Under the pieces are notes generated by a model. It saw only the letters and a program-made list of their open reading frames with translations, was not told where the DNA came from and made no database searches. Positions 63,239 through 64,000 of a stretch of DNA of 64,000 nucleotides are shown here, one piece after another. Origin of the DNA: Bradyrhizobium tropiciagri (GTDB taxonomy: Bacteria > Pseudomonadota > Alphaproteobacteria > Rhizobiales > Xanthobacteraceae); contig NZ_JAFCKH010000008.1 of the NCBI RefSeq assembly GCF_018130505.1, forward strand, positions 248,001 to 312,000. Direction: 5' to 3'. The first letter of the stretch is position 1. Every line of letters begins with the position of its first letter. A program made the translations under genes and the position numbers.

Positions 63239-64000
63239 ATGGTAATGCCTGCATATTTCTCCGACCAGCAACGGCCACCGCGTCCCCGTACAAACGAAAC
63301 GATCGAACCTGCTGTCTGGGGCGGGATTTATGCGATCGTTTCAGCCCGCCTTGCGGACGGGTCGTTCGGCTATACGTTTCCGGAGACTTGTTCCGATGGA
63401 TACGGAGTCATCGGGCACGATAACCGCGCCATCGACCTTATGGTCAAGGCTCAGCATCCGGACATGCCGTATCCACTGCCCCTGGACGATACGCCAGACA
63501 CCTTGGCCATCCTTGATTTCATCGAGTTCGTGGCCGCTTCAATTGCCAAGCCGATCGAGGGAAGTTTTCATTCCTTCTTCCGCCACCACCACCTGAGTTT
63601 CGACAGGGAGGAAGGGCTGCGGGAGTTTGTCGACGCGATAAACGGCATCTTCGCGCGCAATGGCGTGGCCTTCGAACTGACCTCCGAGGGCCAAGCAAGG
63701 CGGGTGCTGACGACTGAACTGCAGTACCTCTTTGCAACCACGTCGTTTCATTCGGGCGACGCCGAGACGGATCGGCTGCTCGAAGAGGCACGCGCGCAAT
63801 TCACGTCGCCGCATGAAAACGTTCGCCGGGAAGCGCTTGAGAAAATTTGGGATGCTTTTGAGCGCATCAAGACGCTCGAAAGCGGAAAGGACAAGCGTGA
63901 GCAGGTAACCCGGCTTCTCAATCGCGTCGCAAGCGGCAAGTTCCGCCAGGCACTTGAGAACGAGGCCCGTGAATTGACCGAGATCGGCAATTCCTTCCGC
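63239..64000 (+). CDS. accessory protein of unknown function, runs off the window edge
   Basis: At least 254 codons from ATG 63239 (or 63245), open to the end. It begins MVMPAYFSDQQRPPRPRTNE and includes ILDFIEFVAASIAKPIEGSF, then a helical, charged part (REALEKIWDAFERIKTLESG, VTRLLNRVASGKFRQALENE). The pattern resembles AbiJ/HEPN-class phage-defence-type proteins, but the diagnostic C-terminal end is outside the window. It lies 16 nt behind a tRNA gene, a common island position. Confidence 0.7.
   Translation, partial: MVMPAYFSDQQRPPRPRTNETIEPAVWGGIYAIVSARLADGSFGYTFPETCSDGYGVIGHDNRAIDLMVKAQHPDMPYPLPLDDTPDTLAILDFIEFVAASIAKPIEGSFHSFFRHHHLSFDREEGLREFVDAINGIFARNGVAFELTSEGQARRVLTTELQYLFATTSFHSGDAETDRLLEEARAQFTSPHENVRREALEKIWDAFERIKTLESGKDKREQVTRLLNRVASGKFRQALENEARELTEIGNSFR

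Noticed and set aside
1-64000. CRISPR arrays, IS elements, integrases, phage genes, plasmid origins
   Set aside because: No regularly spaced repeats, transposase or integrase motifs, or replication genes were seen in any frame.

Overview
This window looks like a chromosomal segment of a Bradyrhizobium-type alphaproteobacterium (Nitrobacteraceae). The evidence is uniformly high GC, the gene families present (a three-subunit xanthine-dehydrogenase-type oxidase, dodecin, an HdeD-type protein, a MopJ-type PAS protein, a BTLCP protease, tandem PilZ), and at least seven families of intergenic palindromic repeats of the kind common in that group. This assignment comes from reading the sequence, not from a database search. 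I see no IS element, prophage, integrase, CRISPR array or rRNA. Most of the window is housekeeping and core-accessory chromosome, and nearly all of the long antisense reading frames are GC-driven shadows of real genes.

Layout: 0-6 kb holds a permease coupled to a secreted protein, a lipoprotein hydrolase, a GrlR-like protein behind an 18-bp palindrome, an MFS exporter and a ClpP-like periplasmic protein. 6-11 kb holds thrS, a nitroreductase, a PAP2-like membrane protein and an SDR gene flanked by short direct repeats. 11-22 kb is rich in signalling: a PAS-GGDEF-EAL protein, a patatin, a CBS protein, a rhomboid protease, a candidate small RNA, a MopJ-type PAS protein, a cupin and a HAMP adenylate cyclase. 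22-31 kb holds a TPR protein, a DJ-1/PfpI protein, an Orn/Lys/Arg decarboxylase followed by a GNAT, dodecin, HdeD, a COG4315 protein and an ornithine cyclodeaminase-like enzyme. 31-32.3 kb is a small AT-richer islet with a probably frame-damaged HEPN-like gene.

32-40 kb carries the FAD/2Fe-2S/Mo-cofactor oxidase operon, divergent from an orphan peptide-type binding protein with a near-consensus sigma-54 promoter, then a flavin oxidase-like protein overlapping an orphan amino-acid-type binding protein. 40-45 kb is membrane-related (SPFH protein, PlsY, cyclic-nucleotide-binding patatin). 45-54 kb holds a zinc alcohol dehydrogenase, tandem PilZ, BTLCP protease, a HigBA-like toxin-antitoxin pair with a promoter that predicts a leaderless mRNA, a TetR-FabA pair, a coiled-coil protein, and a dienelactone hydrolase behind a CRP-type palindrome. 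54-62.7 kb holds a gamma carbonic anhydrase, cysE with a small partner, a polytopic membrane protein, an esterase, a CHCC zinc-finger protein and a flavin monooxygenase. The window ends with a tRNA-Leu(UAA) gene split by a 238-nt group I intron, then an accessory gene that runs off the edge.

The most striking items are the intron-containing tRNA-Leu, the candidate small RNA at 18.6-18.8 kb, the sigma-54 and CRP-like sites, the twin inverted repeats before the BTLCP gene, and the orphan TetR-FabA pair.
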